64,000 nt of DNA from Pollutimonas bauzanensis (GTDB lineage: Bacteria; Pseudomonadota; Gammaproteobacteria; Burkholderiales; Burkholderiaceae_B): NCBI RefSeq assembly GCF_900129885.1, contig NZ_FQXE01000011.1:62001-126000 (forward strand), read 5' to 3'. A program made the translations under genes and the position numbers. A model generated the notes under the pieces. It searched no databases, had not been told where the DNA came from, and worked only from the letters and a program-made list of their open reading frames with translations. Below, piece after piece: positions 45,602 through 55,598 of the stretch. The stretch's first letter is position 1; each line of letters starts with the position of its first letter.

Positions 45602-46318
45602 TCAGGGGTTGGCCTTTTCGATGGCGTCCAGCATGGACCACAATACATCGAGCTTGAATTGCAGGATCTCGAGCGCGCGATCCTGCTGCGCGCGGCTGGT
45701 GAAATGATCCAGCGTCACTTGCAGGCCATGCTCGACGTCGCGCTCGGCGAGCGGGATGCGGCCGCGGAAATATTGCAGGCCATCGGCCTCGATCCACGGA
45801 TAGTGCAGGGGCCAGTTCGACAGGCGGTCCTGGTGGATTTTGGGCGCGAACATTTCGGTGAGCGACGAACAGACGGCTTCCTGCCAGGACGACTGGCGGG
45901 CGAAATTCACATAGGCATCCACCGCGAAGCGCACCCCCGGCGCGACGCCCTTGAGCGACCAGAGATCATCGCTGGCGATGCCCACCGCCTCGCCCAGGCG
46001 CGACCAGGCTTCGATGCCGCCCGGGTTGCCATCGCAGCCATCGTGGTCGAGTATGCGGCGCACCCACTTGCGGCGCGTCTCGCGGTCCGGGCAATTGGCG
46101 ATGATCGCGGCGTCTTTGCGCGGGATGCTGATCTGGTAATAGAAACGATTGGCGACCCAGCCGCGGATCTGGTCGGGCCGCAGCTGGCCATTCGTCATCT
46201 TTACGTTGAACGGATGATTGATATGGTAGCCCGCGCCTTTGGCGCGCAACCGGGCTTCGAATTCTGCGCGGTCCCAGGCGGGACCCGATGGCGTCTGCGG
46301 GGGCGTCGGGGCGTTCAC
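45602..46318 (-). CDS. pqqC: pyrroloquinoline-quinone synthase
   Basis: Cofactorless oxidase that carries out the last ring closure and eight-electron oxidation to PQQ. 238 residues from a GTG at 46318 overlapping the pqqB stop as GTGA, with GGAG 8 nt upstream; longer in-frame extensions run antiparallel to nothing real and overlap pqqB. Family motifs: [60 protein letters not shown]. Confidence 0.95.
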   Translation of the reverse strand: MNAPTPPQTPSGPAWDRAEFEARLRAKGAGYHINHPFNVKMTNGQLRPDQIRGWVANRFYYQISIPRKDAAIIANCPDRETRRKWVRRILDHDGCDGNPGGIEAWSRLGEAVGIASDDLWSLKGVAPGVRFAVDAYVNFARQSSWQEAVCSSLTEMFAPKIHQDRLSNWPLHYPWIEADGLQYFRGRIPLAERDVEHGLQVTLDHFTSRAQQDRALEILQFKLDVLWSMLDAIEKANP

Positions 46319-47241
46319 AAGCTTATCTCCATTCCGTCGAATGCAAGCTCGATACCGTGGCGCTTCAGGACGGCCGCTTCTTCGGAGCTTTCGTCGAGTA
46401 TCGGATTGCTGTTGTTGATATGAATAAGAATCTTGCGCCGCGGGCCCAGGGCGTCCAGCACTTCGATCATGCCGCCGGGGCCGGACTGCGGCAGGTGGCC
46501 CATGTCGGCGGATGTCTTGCGCGACAGGCCCAGGCGTATCATTTCGTCGTCGGTCCAGAGCGTGCCGTCCACCAATACGCAATCGGCCATGCGCATGGCC
46601 GCGTCGATATGCGCTTCGATGCGCCCGAGGCCGGGGGCGTAGAACAATTTCTTGCCATTGGCCTGGTTTTCGATCAGCAGGCCGATGTTGTCGCCCGCCT
46701 CGGGCATGGCGCGGTGGGGCGAGTAAGGCGGGGCCTTGCTTTTGAGCGCGAGCGCGGTAAAGCTGATGCCGGCTATGCCCGCGACCTGTATCGCCGGGCC
46801 ATAAGCATCGTCGTCGTGGGCGTCGAGGGGCCGCCATTCCACCCCGCAATAATGCGCCAGCACCTTGGCCAGCGGCAGGCCGTTGGACAGGTCTTGCCAT
46901 ACCGGCGCGGTGCAATACAGGGGTATGGGCTTGCCTTCGCGCAGCATGAGCAGGCCGGTTATGTGGTCGATTTGCGCATCCATCAGCATCACGGCGGCGA
47001 TGCCGGTATCGCGCACGCTGCGCGCGGGCTGCAGCGCGGGCGTGGCGCGAATTTGAGCGAGGATGTCGGGCGAGGCGTTGATCAGCACCCAGTCCGTGCC
47101 GTTGGCGGAAACCGCGATGGACGACTGCGTGCGCGCCCGGGCCTGGATCGTGCCCTTGCGCAAACCGTCGCAGTTCGGGCAATTGCAATTCCATTGCGGG
47201 AATCCGCCGCCCGCGGCGGAGCCTAAGACTATGACTTTCAT
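46315..47241 (-). CDS. pqqB: PQQ biosynthesis metallo-hydrolase PqqB
   Basis: Metallo-beta-lactamase-fold iron oxygenase that hydroxylates the Tyr part of the cross-linked PqqA product. 308 residues with [18 protein letters not shown] near the N-terminus (the family's Cys-rich motif, CNCPNC at about residues 19-24), [13 protein letters not shown] in place of the HxHxDH motif, and HINNSNPIL near the end. It is separated from pqqA by two terminator-like hairpins. Confidence 0.95.
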   Translation of the reverse strand: MKVIVLGSAAGGGFPQWNCNCPNCDGLRKGTIQARARTQSSIAVSANGTDWVLINASPDILAQIRATPALQPARSVRDTGIAAVMLMDAQIDHITGLLMLREGKPIPLYCTAPVWQDLSNGLPLAKVLAHYCGVEWRPLDAHDDDAYGPAIQVAGIAGISFTALALKSKAPPYSPHRAMPEAGDNIGLLIENQANGKKLFYAPGLGRIEAHIDAAMRMADCVLVDGTLWTDDEMIRLGLSRKTSADMGHLPQSGPGGMIEVLDALGPRRKILIHINNSNPILDESSEEAAVLKRHGIELAFDGMEISL

Positions 47242-47253
47242 GGGCCATCCGAC

Positions 47254-47272
47254 AAAAAAAGCCCGCAGGCTT
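47254..47272 (-). terminator. short terminator just upstream of pqqB
   Basis: Read on the reverse strand: AAGCC, TGCG loop, GGCTT, then a T-run. It lies 13 nt before the pqqB start, inside the operon, so it likely dampens expression of pqqBCDE relative to pqqA. Confidence 0.7.
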
Positions 47273-47282
47273 GCCCGGCGGC

Positions 47283-47320
47283 AAAAAAGCGCGGCGCTGG
47301 TCTGGGGCTAGCGCCGCGCT
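47283..47320 (-). terminator. strong terminator downstream of pqqA
   Basis: 11-bp perfect stem (AGCGCGGCGCT and its complement at 47288-47298 and 47310-47320), an 11-nt loop, and a T6 run on the reverse strand. It follows the pqqA stop by about 20 nt and would make most transcripts pqqA-only. Confidence 0.85.
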
Positions 47321-47341
47321 GTTCGCGGTGTTGGAACCGTA

Positions 47342-47416
47342 TCAGCGGTTGGCGATGTACATCGTGATTTCAAAGCCAAAACGCAAGTCGGAAAATTCCG
47401 GTTTACTCCATTTCAT
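47342..47416 (-). CDS. pqqA: PQQ precursor peptide
   Basis: A 24-residue peptide found by reading the reverse strand (ATG at 47414-47416, TGA at 47342-47344). It has the conserved MKW start and the Glu-x3-Tyr pair (Glu16 and Tyr20) that is cross-linked to build PQQ, followed by the usual Asn-Arg end. The AAGGAGA ribosome site is strong, as expected for a highly translated precursor. Confidence 0.95.
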   Translation of the reverse strand: MKWSKPEFSDLRFGFEITMYIANR

Positions 47417-47510
47417 GGTGTCTCCTTGAAAGCTTGGGTCGCTTTTAGCGAGGCCGCCGGCCGCCTGATGATTGTTATTGTTATGCTGCGCTGGCGCCAG
47501 CGTCGAATTC

Positions 47511-47538
47511 ATAGTAGCACGCAGCGATTGATTGTCAA
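47511..47538 (-). promoter_or_regulatory. sigma70 promoter of pqqA
   Basis: On the reverse strand a consensus -35 TTGACA (47533-47538) is followed after 16 bp by TACTAT (47511-47516). The predicted transcript starts near 47504 and has a leader of about 85-90 nt before pqqA. This is the best core promoter match seen in the window. Confidence 0.75.
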
Positions 47539-47628
47539 GATAGCGCGATACGCCAGAATTCCTAGGCCGGGAACATCTGTTTGCGATGCATAATCGGCGG
47601 AAATCGGCCGATTTCTACCTGGAGGTTT

Positions 47629-48615
47629 ATGACAGTTCCATTCGCTCAAGGCATGCTGGACGTGGGGGCGGGCCATCGCTTGTCCTATGCGGAATATGGC
47701 CGCCCCGATGCGCCGGCGGCGGTCGTGCTGCATGGCGGGCCGGGCAGCGCCTGCCAGCCGTCCATGCTCGACTGGTTCGATCTCTCGCGGCAGCGGGTGG
47801 TGCTGTTCGACCAGCGGGGCGCGGGCAAAAGCGCGCCCGCGGGCTGCATCGCGGGGAACACCACGCAAGACCTGGTCGGCGATATCGAGCGCCTGCGCCG
47901 CTTCCTGCGGATTTCGAATTGGCTGGTGGTGGGAGGCTCATGGGGAGCCATGCTGGGGCTGATGTATTGCGGCGCCCATCCCGCGGCGGTGCGCGGGATG
48001 GTCTTGCGCGGAGTGTTTCTGCCTGGCGTCCAGCAGATGGATTGGTTCTTCCAGGAATTGCGGGCATTGGTTCCGGTGGCGTGGACGCAGCTTACCGCCG
48101 GCATGTCGCCCGCCGAGCGGCAGGCGGTGCTGCCGGCGCTGGCGCGCCGCCTGCTGCGCGGCACGCATGCCGAAGGGCGGGATGCGGCCGAGCGCTGGGC
48201 GCGCTACGAGGATGCCGTCATGGCCGCGATGATGGGGCGGGCCGGGCAACCGCAACCCGGCCAGCCGTCCGGTCAGCCGTCCAGCCCGCAGCCCAAGCCA
48301 CAGCCCGGCCAGCCGCCAGGACCGCTGGAAAAATACCGGCTGCAGGCCCATTATCTTGAGCATGGCTGTTTTGTCACCGAGCGCCAGCTTTTCCGCGCGG
48401 CGCGCCAGGCGGCGGGGCCGGCCATTTTCGTGCATGGCACGCATGACTGGATCTGCCCGCCGCAAAACCTCGTCCGCTTGATGCGATTCATGCCGCAGGC
48501 ACAGGTCCGATGGGTGGCGGCCGGCACGCATACGGCCTCGGACCCGGCGATCCGCGATGCCTTGCGCACAGCGATACGCGATATGCGGGCCGGGCTCGGG
48601 GAGGACTGCGGGTAA
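47629..48615 (+). CDS. proline iminopeptidase-like alpha/beta hydrolase
   Basis: 328 residues from ATG 47629 (TGGAGG 6 nt upstream). Peptidase S33 motifs: oxyanion HGGPG (about 38-42), DQRGAGKS, nucleophile elbow GGSWG (Ser near residue 106) and a late GTHDWICPP/AGTHTASD supplying Asp and His. A Gln/Pro/Ser-rich insert (about 207-228) interrupts the cap domain. Divergent from pqqA with no pqqF or pqqG in the window, it is a candidate for releasing the cross-linked Glu-Tyr from PqqA; a general peptidase is the alternative. Confidence 0.85.
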   Translation: MTVPFAQGMLDVGAGHRLSYAEYGRPDAPAAVVLHGGPGSACQPSMLDWFDLSRQRVVLFDQRGAGKSAPAGCIAGNTTQDLVGDIERLRRFLRISNWLVVGGSWGAMLGLMYCGAHPAAVRGMVLRGVFLPGVQQMDWFFQELRALVPVAWTQLTAGMSPAERQAVLPALARRLLRGTHAEGRDAAERWARYEDAVMAAMMGRAGQPQPGQPSGQPSSPQPKPQPGQPPGPLEKYRLQAHYLEHGCFVTERQLFRAARQAAGPAIFVHGTHDWICPPQNLVRLMRFMPQAQVRWVAAGTHTASDPAIRDALRTAIRDMRAGLGEDCG

Positions 48616-48936
48616 AGACGCCGGCTCGCGCTGGCCGGGAGCGCGCCGCGGCGCGTGGCCTGGCGTCTGTCTTGGGGTCTGTCTTGGGGTCTGTCTTGGC
48701 CGGCGGCACACCGGCGTCACAAAGTGTGCCAATTACTGCGCAGCGCGGCGCGGCGCATTGCCGCTCCTGTTCCATCCCCGGGCCCGTGGCGCGGGCGCGC
48801 CCCAGTCCGCGGGACGGCGCCGGCAAACCGGCATGCTTATTGCTTGATATCCGCATGCTGGCGTATATAGCCGTTCACCCTTGGGTCCCATGCAACATAG
48901 CGCCGTCCGGGACCTGCAGTCCATCAGGAGACACAA
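48616..48936. other. 321-nt intergenic region with tandem repeat and candidate gfa promoter
   Basis: No gene seen. It holds a 12-bp tandem repeat (48666-48700), GC-rich self-complementary stretches, and a weak promoter for gfa: TTGCTT (48840-48845), an 18-bp spacer, TATATA (48864-48869). Confidence 0.45.
48666..48700. repeat. 12-bp tandem repeat, nearly three copies
   Basis: Unit TCTGTCTTGGGG occurs twice exactly and a third time with the last two bases changed and truncated. It is non-coding as far as can be judged and is a candidate length-variable locus. Confidence 0.85.
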
Positions 48937-49494
48937 ATGAGCATAAATATCCATCCGGCGGTCGATAATGGCATCCGGCCGGCAACGCCAGGTTTCGCGG
49001 GCGGCACGCTGTTGTGCGACTGCCCCGCCGACAAGGTGGAAGTCACGGTTGCTTCGCAGACCGCGCACAATCATGTGTGCGGCTGCTCGCAATGCTGGAA
49101 GCCGGCCGGCGCCTTGTTCTCGCAGGTGGCGGTCGTTCCGAAAGAAGCCGTCAGCGTCACCGCCAACGCCGACAAGCTGAAAGTGGTCAACCCCAGCGCC
49201 ACGATTCTGCGCCACGCCTGCCGCGAATGCGGCGTGCACATGTACGGGCGCATCGAAAAGCAGGATCATCCTTTCTATGGCCTGGATTTTGTCCATACCG
49301 AGCGCTCTCCCCAGAGCGGCTGGGCCGCCCCCGAATTCGCGGCCTTTGTATCGTCTATCATTGAGACCGGCACGCCGCCCGAACAGATGGGCGCCATCCG
49401 CGCCCGCCTGGTCGAGCTCGGCCTGCCGCCCTACGATTGCCTGTCGCCCCCGCTTATGGACGCCATCGCGGCGCATGTCGCCAAATCGCGATAG
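48937..49494 (+). CDS. gfa: S-(hydroxymethyl)glutathione synthase (formaldehyde-activating)
   Basis: Zinc protein that promotes addition of glutathione to formaldehyde. 185 residues with the GFA zinc-binding Cys: CDCPADK near residue 28, [17 protein letters not shown] near 49-54, and [14 protein letters not shown] near 95-100. AGGAGAC precedes the ATG. It is followed by frmA and frmB, the next two enzymes of the same route. Confidence 0.94.
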   Translation: MSINIHPAVDNGIRPATPGFAGGTLLCDCPADKVEVTVASQTAHNHVCGCSQCWKPAGALFSQVAVVPKEAVSVTANADKLKVVNPSATILRHACRECGVHMYGRIEKQDHPFYGLDFVHTERSPQSGWAAPEFAAFVSSIIETGTPPEQMGAIRARLVELGLPPYDCLSPPLMDAIAAHVAKSR

Positions 49495-49514
49495 GCTCTC
49501 GGGTTAATGTTATG

Positions 49515-49537
49515 GGGGGGCGGCAATGCCGCCCCCC
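49515..49537. repeat. GC hairpin between gfa and frmA
   Basis: 10-bp arms GGGGGGCGGC and GCCGCCCCCC with an AAT loop; no T-tract. Probably an mRNA stabiliser or attenuation point between the two genes. Confidence 0.6.
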
Positions 49538-49565
49538 GGTCAATTCATCAGAAAAGGAACAAACC

Positions 49566-50675
49566 ATGGACGTACGTGCAGCAGTAGCCACCAAGGCCGG
49601 CGCTCCGCTTACCATTGAAACCGTTCAGCTCGAGGGGCCGCGCGCGGGCGAAGTGCTCGTCGAGATCAAGGCCTCGGGTGTGTGCCACACCGATCTGTTC
49701 ACGCTTTCGGGCGATGATCCGGAAGGGCTTTTCCCGGCGATCCTGGGCCATGAAGGCGCGGGCGTCGTGGTCGAGGTCGGCGCCGGGGTCACTACGCTCA
49801 AGGCCGGAGACCATGTGATTCCGCTGTATACGCCCGAATGCCGCACTTGCTCATATTGTCTGTCGCGCAAGACCAATCTGTGCCAGGCGATACGCGAAAC
49901 GCAGGGGCGCGGCGTGATGCCGGACGGCACCAGCCGTTTCAAGATGGGCGGCAAGGAAGTGCTGCATTACATGGGCACGTCGACTTTTTCCAATTACACT
50001 GTCGTGCCGGAAATCGCCCTGGCCAAGATCCGCGAAGACGCGCCGTTCGAGAAGGTTTGCTACATCGGCTGCGGCGTCACCACCGGCATAGGCGCCGTCA
50101 TCAATACGGCCAAGGTGCAGGCCGGCGACAACGTGATCGTCTTCGGGCTGGGCGGCATCGGCCTGAATGTGATCCAGGGCGCGCGCATGGTGGGCGCCGA
50201 CATGATAGTCGGCGTCGACATCAATCCCGGCCGCGAGGAGCTCGCGCGCAAATTCGGCATGACCCACTTCGTCAACTCCAAAGAGGTCGAGGGCGACCTC
50301 GTGCAGTATCTGGTGAACCTGACCAAGGGCGGCGCCGACCACACCTTCGAATGCATAGGCAATGTCAAGCTGATGCGCCAGGCGCTCGAGTGCGCCCATA
50401 AAGGCTGGGGCAAGAGCACCATCATAGGCGTGGCGGGCGCCGGCCAGGAAATCGCCACCCGGCCTTTCCAGCTGGTCACCGGCCGGGTCTGGCAGGGCTC
50501 GGCTTTCGGCGGCGCCCGCGGCCGCACAGATGTGCCCAAGATCGTCGACTGGTATATGGAAGGCAAGATCAATATCGACGACCTGATCACCCATGTGATG
50601 CCGATAGACAAGATCAACGACGCCTTCCAGTTGATGAAGGACGGTACGTCGATACGCTCGGTGGTTACGTTCTAA
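49566..50675 (+). CDS. frmA: S-(hydroxymethyl)glutathione dehydrogenase / class III alcohol dehydrogenase
   Basis: NAD-dependent oxidation of S-hydroxymethylglutathione to S-formylglutathione. 369 residues from ATG 49566 (AAAGGAAC upstream). Catalytic zinc ligands lie in GVCHTDLF (Cys about 39) and GHEGAG (His about 61). The structural zinc Cys set is [15 protein letters not shown] (about 91-105). The nucleotide fold has [14 protein letters not shown]. The class III sequence, not a general ADH, is evident from the gfa/frmB neighbours. Confidence 0.96.
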   Translation: MDVRAAVATKAGAPLTIETVQLEGPRAGEVLVEIKASGVCHTDLFTLSGDDPEGLFPAILGHEGAGVVVEVGAGVTTLKAGDHVIPLYTPECRTCSYCLSRKTNLCQAIRETQGRGVMPDGTSRFKMGGKEVLHYMGTSTFSNYTVVPEIALAKIREDAPFEKVCYIGCGVTTGIGAVINTAKVQAGDNVIVFGLGGIGLNVIQGARMVGADMIVGVDINPGREELARKFGMTHFVNSKEVEGDLVQYLVNLTKGGADHTFECIGNVKLMRQALECAHKGWGKSTIIGVAGAGQEIATRPFQLVTGRVWQGSAFGGARGRTDVPKIVDWYMEGKINIDDLITHVMPIDKINDAFQLMKDGTSIRSVVTF

Positions 50676-50696
50676 ATTCTTATTTGGATTGAAAAG

Positions 50697-51536
50697 ATGA
50701 CGATGAAGACTATTTCGCAGAACAAGAGTTTCGGTGGCACGCAGGGCGTGTACAGCCATGAATCGGCCGAGACCGGCTGCACCATGCGCTTTGGCGTATA
50801 TCTGCCGCCGGCGGCCGGGAAAGGGCCTGTGCCGGTGCTGTTCTGGCTGTCCGGCCTGACCTGCACCGAAGAAAACTTCATCGTCAAGGCGGGCGCCCAG
50901 CGCGTTGCCGCCGAGCTCGGCATTGCGCTTGTCGCGCCCGACACCAGTCCGCGCGGGCTCGATTATCCCGGCGACAGCGACAGCTACGATTTCGGCGTGG
51001 GCGCGGGCTTTTATGTGGACGCGGTCAAGGCGCCCTGGTCGACTGGCTACCGGATGTATTCGTATATCGCCAAGGAACTCTTCGAACTGGTGGCCGGCGG
51101 CTTTTCGGTCGAAGCCTCGCGCGCCGGGATTTTCGGCCATTCGATGGGCGGCCACGGCGCCTTGACCATAGGGTTGAAGCATCCCGACCGGTTCAAGACG
51201 ATATCCGCGTTTGCGCCTATCGTTTCGCCGACCCGCTGCCCCTGGGGCGAAAAGGCGCTGGCGGGCTATCTTGGCAGCGACCGGAACACCTGGGCCGACT
51301 ACGATGCCACGCTGCTGATCAAGCGCCACGGCTGGTCCGGGCCGGAACTGCTGGTCGACCAGGGCGGCGACGACCAGTTCCTGGCAAGCCAGCTCAAGCC
51401 CGAGCTGCTGGTGGCCGCATGCGCCGAGGCCAAAGTGCCATTGAACTTGCGCATGCAGCCGGGATACGACCACAGCTACTTTTTCATTTCAAGCTTTATC
51501 GAGGACCACTTGCGGCATCACGCGGCGCATTTGTAG
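50697..51536 (+). CDS. frmB: S-formylglutathione hydrolase
   Basis: Serine hydrolase (esterase D family) releasing formate and glutathione, closing the formaldehyde detoxification/oxidation route. 279 residues with [14 protein letters not shown] (oxyanion region), nucleophile GHSMGG (Ser about 147), Asp in QGGDDQFL and His in GYDHSYFF. It lies 21 nt after frmA. Its last 19 nt overlap the end of the convergent aldolase gene. Confidence 0.96.
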   Translation: MTMKTISQNKSFGGTQGVYSHESAETGCTMRFGVYLPPAAGKGPVPVLFWLSGLTCTEENFIVKAGAQRVAAELGIALVAPDTSPRGLDYPGDSDSYDFGVGAGFYVDAVKAPWSTGYRMYSYIAKELFELVAGGFSVEASRAGIFGHSMGGHGALTIGLKHPDRFKTISAFAPIVSPTRCPWGEKALAGYLGSDRNTWADYDATLLIKRHGWSGPELLVDQGGDDQFLASQLKPELLVAACAEAKVPLNLRMQPGYDHSYFFISSFIEDHLRHHAAHL

Positions 51537-52585
51537 CCGGCCGCCGCCTCGCGGTACCTGCCGGCCATTTGTTCCAGGGCGACAGGCCTGATCCTGGCGG
51601 CCTGCCCGGCGCAGCCAAAGGCCTCGAAGCGCGCCGCGCAAAGGTCCTCGGCCGCCGCCGTGGCGTCCCTGAAGAAGCGGCGCGGATCGAGTTCCTGCGG
51701 ATGCGCCGCCATGGCGCGCCGCATTGCGCCGGTCATGGCCAGCCGGATGTCGGTATCGATGTTCACCTTGCGCACGCCGTTCTGGATGCCCCGGATGATT
51801 TCCTCCACCGGAACGCCATAGGTTACGCGCACATCGCCGCCGTGCTTGCGTATCTCTTCGAGCCAGTCCTGCGGCACCGAGGATGAGCCATGCATGACCA
51901 GATGGGTGGCGGGAATCCGCTGGTGGATCGCCCGGATGCGGTCGATAGCCAGGAGGTCGCCGCCGGGCTTGCGGCTGAACTTATAGGCGCCATGGCTGGT
52001 GCCGATGGCGATGGCCAGGGCGTCGACGCCGGTCCTGGCGACGAAGTCCGCCGCCTGGTCCGGATCGGTCAGCAACTGTCCGCGCGTGAGGACGCCTTCT
52101 GCGCCGGAACCGTCTTCCTCGCCCGCCTGGCCGGATTCCAGCGAGCCCAGGCAGCCAAGTTCGCCTTCGACCGAGACGCCCACATAATGGGCCAGCTGGA
52201 CGACTTGCGCCGTCACCTCGACGTTGTATTCATAGGACGACGGCGTTTTCATGTCGGCCAGCAGCGAGCCGTCCATCATCACGCTGGAGAAGCCGGAGCG
52301 GATGGAGGCCTGGCAGACGGCCGGGCTGGCGCCATGATCCTGATGCATGCATACCGGAATATGCGGATAGGTTTCGATCGCCGCTTCGACCAGCTTGCGC
52401 AGGAAAGCTTCGCCCGCATAGCTGCGCGCGCCGGCCGATGCCTGCAGGATCACCGGGCTGTCCGTGCCTTTGGCCGCCCGCATGATGGCCTGGATCTGTT
52501 CCAGGTTGTTGACGTTGAATGCCGGAATGCCGTACTGGAATTCCGCCGCGTGGTCGAGCAGCTGCCGCAATGATACGAGGGCCAT
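51518..52585 (-). CDS. cbbA: fructose-bisphosphate aldolase, class II, Calvin-cycle type
   Basis: Zinc aldolase making fructose- and sedoheptulose-bisphosphate in the Calvin cycle. 355 residues from ATG 52585 (AAGGAAG upstream; the longer frame is antisense noise through tkt). Zinc and catalytic residues lie in [34 protein letters not shown] and [27 protein letters not shown] is typical of the Calvin-cycle subgroup. Last gene of the cbb operon, 11 nt after tkt. Confidence 0.94.
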   Translation of the reverse strand: MALVSLRQLLDHAAEFQYGIPAFNVNNLEQIQAIMRAAKGTDSPVILQASAGARSYAGEAFLRKLVEAAIETYPHIPVCMHQDHGASPAVCQASIRSGFSSVMMDGSLLADMKTPSSYEYNVEVTAQVVQLAHYVGVSVEGELGCLGSLESGQAGEEDGSGAEGVLTRGQLLTDPDQAADFVARTGVDALAIAIGTSHGAYKFSRKPGGDLLAIDRIRAIHQRIPATHLVMHGSSSVPQDWLEEIRKHGGDVRVTYGVPVEEIIRGIQNGVRKVNIDTDIRLAMTGAMRRAMAAHPQELDPRRFFRDATAAAEDLCAARFEAFGCAGQAARIRPVALEQMAGRYREAAAGYKCAA

Positions 52586-52596
52586 GAGAGCTTCCT

Positions 52597-54651
52597 TCAG
52601 GAGGTTGGTAAAGCGCGTGAATGCGGGTCCGGCAGGGCGGCGCGCAAGCGCATGCCGGCATCGGCCACGGCTTGCGGCGTGAGCTGGAAATGGGCGTACA
52701 GCTGGCCGGCCGGCGCCGATGCGCCGAAGCTGTCGATGCCCAGCGCAATGCCTTGGTCGCCGACCACGCCGCGCCAGAACCAGCTGACTCCGGCTTCGAT
52801 GCTTATCCGCGGCAGGCCCGGCGGCAATACCCTGTCGCGATAGGCCTGGTCCTGCGCATGGAACAGTTCCACGCAAGGCATGGAGACCACGCGCGCATGC
52901 ACGCCGCGCTCGGCCAGCAATTGCGCGGCCGCCGACGCGATGGCCACTTCCGAGCCGGTCGCGATCAGAACCAGTTGCGGGGCGCCGGTCTGCTCCAGCA
53001 CATAGCCGCCGAGCGCGATCTGCTCCTGCTGCAGCGTGGTGCGCTGATAGGGCGTCAAGGCCTGGCGCGACAGCATCAGGCAGGTGGGGCCATCCGCCCG
53101 CCGCAGGGCCGCTTGCCAGGCAACCGCCGTTTCCACGCCGTCGCAAGGCCGCCAAAGCCGGTTGTTGGGAATCATGCGCAGGCTGGCGGCATGTTCTATG
53201 GGCTGATGGGTAGGGCCGTCTTCGCCCAAGCCTATGGAATCGTGCGTCAATACATGGATGACGCGCTGGCCCATCAGGGCCGCCATGCGGATGGCGTTGC
53301 GCGAATAATCGGAAAACGCCAGGAAGGTGCCGCCATACGGGATAAAGCCGCCATGCAGCGCCATCCCGTTCATCATTGCCGCCATGGCGAATTCGCGCAC
53401 GCCATAGTTCAGGTAGTTGCCGGCGCCGTGGTGATTGACCCAGACCGATGCCTTTACGCTGGTCAGGTTGGAGCCGCTCAGGTCGGCCGACCCGCCGAAG
53501 AACTCCGGCAGGGCCGGGCTGATCGCCTCGAGCACGAGTTGCGATGCCTTGCGGGAGGCGATAGGCTGGTCCAGGCTCCCGTCGGCCAGCAGGCGGGCGA
53601 ACGCGGCGGCCAGCGCCGGCGGCAGCTCGCCGCGGCTGCGGCGCAGGAGCTCGCGGGCCTCTTCGGGATAATCGGCCTGGTAGGCTGCGAAGCCCGCCTC
53701 CCATTGCCGCTGCAGCGCGGCGCCCCGCTCCCGGGCATTCCAGGCTTGGGCCATGTCCGCGGGCACTTCAAACGGCCCGGCCCGCCATTGCCTGGCGGCG
53801 CGCATCGCATCGATTTCGGCCTGGCCCAGCGGCGCGCCATGGACCTCATGGCTGCCGGACTTGCCGGGCGCGCCGTGGCCGATACGGGTCTTGCAGCAGA
53901 TCAGGGTGGGCCCGGGCCGCCGCGCGTCCCGCGCCTTGGCCTGGCGGATGGCGGCGTCGATGGCCGCCGGGTCGTGGCCGTCGATGTCGCGGATCACATT
54001 CCAGCGATAGGCTTCGAAACGCTTGGGGGTGTCGTCGCTGAACCAGCCGGCGACATCGCCGTCGATCGAAATGCCGTTGTCGTCGTAAAAGCAGATCAGC
54101 TTGTCCAGGCCCAGCGTGCCGGCCAGCGAGCAGGCCTCGTGGCTGATGCCTTCCATCAGGCAGCCGTCGCCGGCAAACACATAGGTGTGGTGGTCGATGA
54201 CGGTATGTCCCGGCCGGTTGAATTGCGCGGCCAGCAGCTTTTCGGCCAGGGCCATGCCGACGGCGTTGGCCAGGCCCTGGCCCAGCGGGCCGGTGGTGGT
54301 CTCCACTCCCGGCGTGAGATGGACTTCGGGATGGCCGGGAGTCCTCGAATGCAGCTGGCGGAACCTTTTGAGTTCATCGATAGGCAGGTCATAGCCGGTC
54401 AGGTGCAGCAGGGCGTACAACAGCATGGACCCATGGCCGTTGGACAGCACATAGCGGTCGCGGTCTATCCATTGCGGATCGGCGGGATTGTGGCGCAGGT
54501 GCCCGCGCCACAGCGCCGCGGCGATATCGGCCATGCCCAGGGGGGCGCCGGGATGGCCGGACTGCGCCTTTTCGACGGCGTCGGCGGCCAGGAAGCGTAT
54601 GGCGTCGGCATAGGCGGGCGCGGCGCCCTGGATGGTTTCAGGCGCATTCAT
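52597..54651 (-). CDS. cbbT: transketolase
   Basis: ThDP enzyme moving two-carbon units in the regenerative phase of the Calvin cycle. 684 residues: N-terminal ThDP domain with [13 protein letters not shown], the [13 protein letters not shown]...ND-like metal site ([11 protein letters not shown]) and [12 protein letters not shown]; a middle pyrimidine-binding domain with [19 protein letters not shown]; and a C-terminal domain. The ATG overlaps the prk stop by one base (TGATG), indicating coupled translation. Confidence 0.95.
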   Translation of the reverse strand: MNAPETIQGAAPAYADAIRFLAADAVEKAQSGHPGAPLGMADIAAALWRGHLRHNPADPQWIDRDRYVLSNGHGSMLLYALLHLTGYDLPIDELKRFRQLHSRTPGHPEVHLTPGVETTTGPLGQGLANAVGMALAEKLLAAQFNRPGHTVIDHHTYVFAGDGCLMEGISHEACSLAGTLGLDKLICFYDDNGISIDGDVAGWFSDDTPKRFEAYRWNVIRDIDGHDPAAIDAAIRQAKARDARRPGPTLICCKTRIGHGAPGKSGSHEVHGAPLGQAEIDAMRAARQWRAGPFEVPADMAQAWNARERGAALQRQWEAGFAAYQADYPEEARELLRRSRGELPPALAAAFARLLADGSLDQPIASRKASQLVLEAISPALPEFFGGSADLSGSNLTSVKASVWVNHHGAGNYLNYGVREFAMAAMMNGMALHGGFIPYGGTFLAFSDYSRNAIRMAALMGQRVIHVLTHDSIGLGEDGPTHQPIEHAASLRMIPNNRLWRPCDGVETAVAWQAALRRADGPTCLMLSRQALTPYQRTTLQQEQIALGGYVLEQTGAPQLVLIATGSEVAIASAAAQLLAERGVHARVVSMPCVELFHAQDQAYRDRVLPPGLPRISIEAGVSWFWRGVVGDQGIALGIDSFGASAPAGQLYAHFQLTPQAVADAGMRLRAALPDPHSRALPTS

Positions 54652-55547
54652 CAGGCTATCTCCAGGCTGGCTTGCGCCGCGCGTCTTTTCCGTTCCATCA
54701 TGCGCCAGATGAATGGCGTGAAAATCAGCTGCATCGCCAATTCCATTTTTCCGCCGGGCACCACGATGGTGTTGGCCCGCGACATGAAGGAATCATTGAT
54801 CATGTTCAGCAGATACTGGAAATCGATGCCCTTGGGGTTGGCGAAGCGGATCACCACAAAGCTTTCATCCGGCGCGGGAATATCGCGCGCGATAAAAGGA
54901 TTGGAAGTGTCGACGCAGGGCACGCGCTGGAAATTGACGTGGGTGAGGGCGAATTGCGGGCATATGTAATTGACGTAGTCCGGCATGCGGCGCAGGATGG
55001 TGTCGGTCACCGCCTCGGTCGAATAGCCGCGCTTGGACTTGTCGCGCCACAGCTTTTGTATCCATTCCAGGTTTATGACCGGCACCACGCCTATCAACAG
55101 GTCGGGATGCTGCGCGATGTCGATGGCGCCGTGCGCCACGGCGCCATGCAGCCCCTCGTAGAACAATAGGTCGGTGTCTTGCGGCAGGCTTTCCCAAGGC
55201 GTGAAAGTCCCGGCTTCCTGCTGGTACAGCGCCGCTTCGTCCTGGTCGTGCAGATACTTGCGGCGCATGCCTGTGCCGGATGCGCCATAGCTGCGAAACA
55301 GCGCTTCGAGCTCGGCGAACAGATTGGTGCTGGGGCCGAAATGGCTGAAGCTGGTGTTGTGTTCTCGTTCGGCGGCGGCAAGGCGCTTATTCATTTCCTT
55401 GCGATCGTAGCGGTGGAAGCTGTCGCCCTCGACGATGGCCGCGGTGACTTTTTCGCGCCGGAAGATGTTTTCGAAAGTGCGGGTCACCGACGTCGTGCCG
55501 GCCCCGGACGAACCCGTGATGGCGATGATGGGAAAGCGTTCTGACAT
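54651..55547 (-). CDS. cbbP: phosphoribulokinase
   Basis: ATP-dependent kinase making ribulose 1,5-bisphosphate, the RuBisCO substrate; diagnostic of a functional Calvin cycle. 298 residues of the proteobacterial class: P-loop GSSGAGTTS near residue 12, [13 protein letters not shown], and [38 protein letters not shown]. It lies between fbp and tkt on the reverse strand. Confidence 0.96.
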   Translation of the reverse strand: MSERFPIIAITGSSGAGTTSVTRTFENIFRREKVTAAIVEGDSFHRYDRKEMNKRLAAAEREHNTSFSHFGPSTNLFAELEALFRSYGASGTGMRRKYLHDQDEAALYQQEAGTFTPWESLPQDTDLLFYEGLHGAVAHGAIDIAQHPDLLIGVVPVINLEWIQKLWRDKSKRGYSTEAVTDTILRRMPDYVNYICPQFALTHVNFQRVPCVDTSNPFIARDIPAPDESFVVIRFANPKGIDFQYLLNMINDSFMSRANTIVVPGGKMELAMQLIFTPFIWRMMERKRRAAQASLEIA

Positions 55548-55598
55548 AGATAGAAGCCTCGTGGATTGAACAGGAATCGGGCGGCGGCCGGGCGGGCT

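Noticed and set aside
45602-47284. a single 560-codon gene spanning pqqC and pqqB
   Set aside because: Only the last 238 codons resemble a protein (PqqC); the upstream part is an out-of-frame reading of pqqB, and a GTG with GGAG sits at the proper place.
48488-48968. small genes across the tandem repeat region
   Set aside because: Frames on both strands are Arg/Ala/Gly-rich, lack ribosome sites and merely translate the repeat.
52621-54969. 782-codon forward frame
   Set aside because: It lies antisense to transketolase and prk, has no recognisable domain and a biased composition typical of shadow frames.
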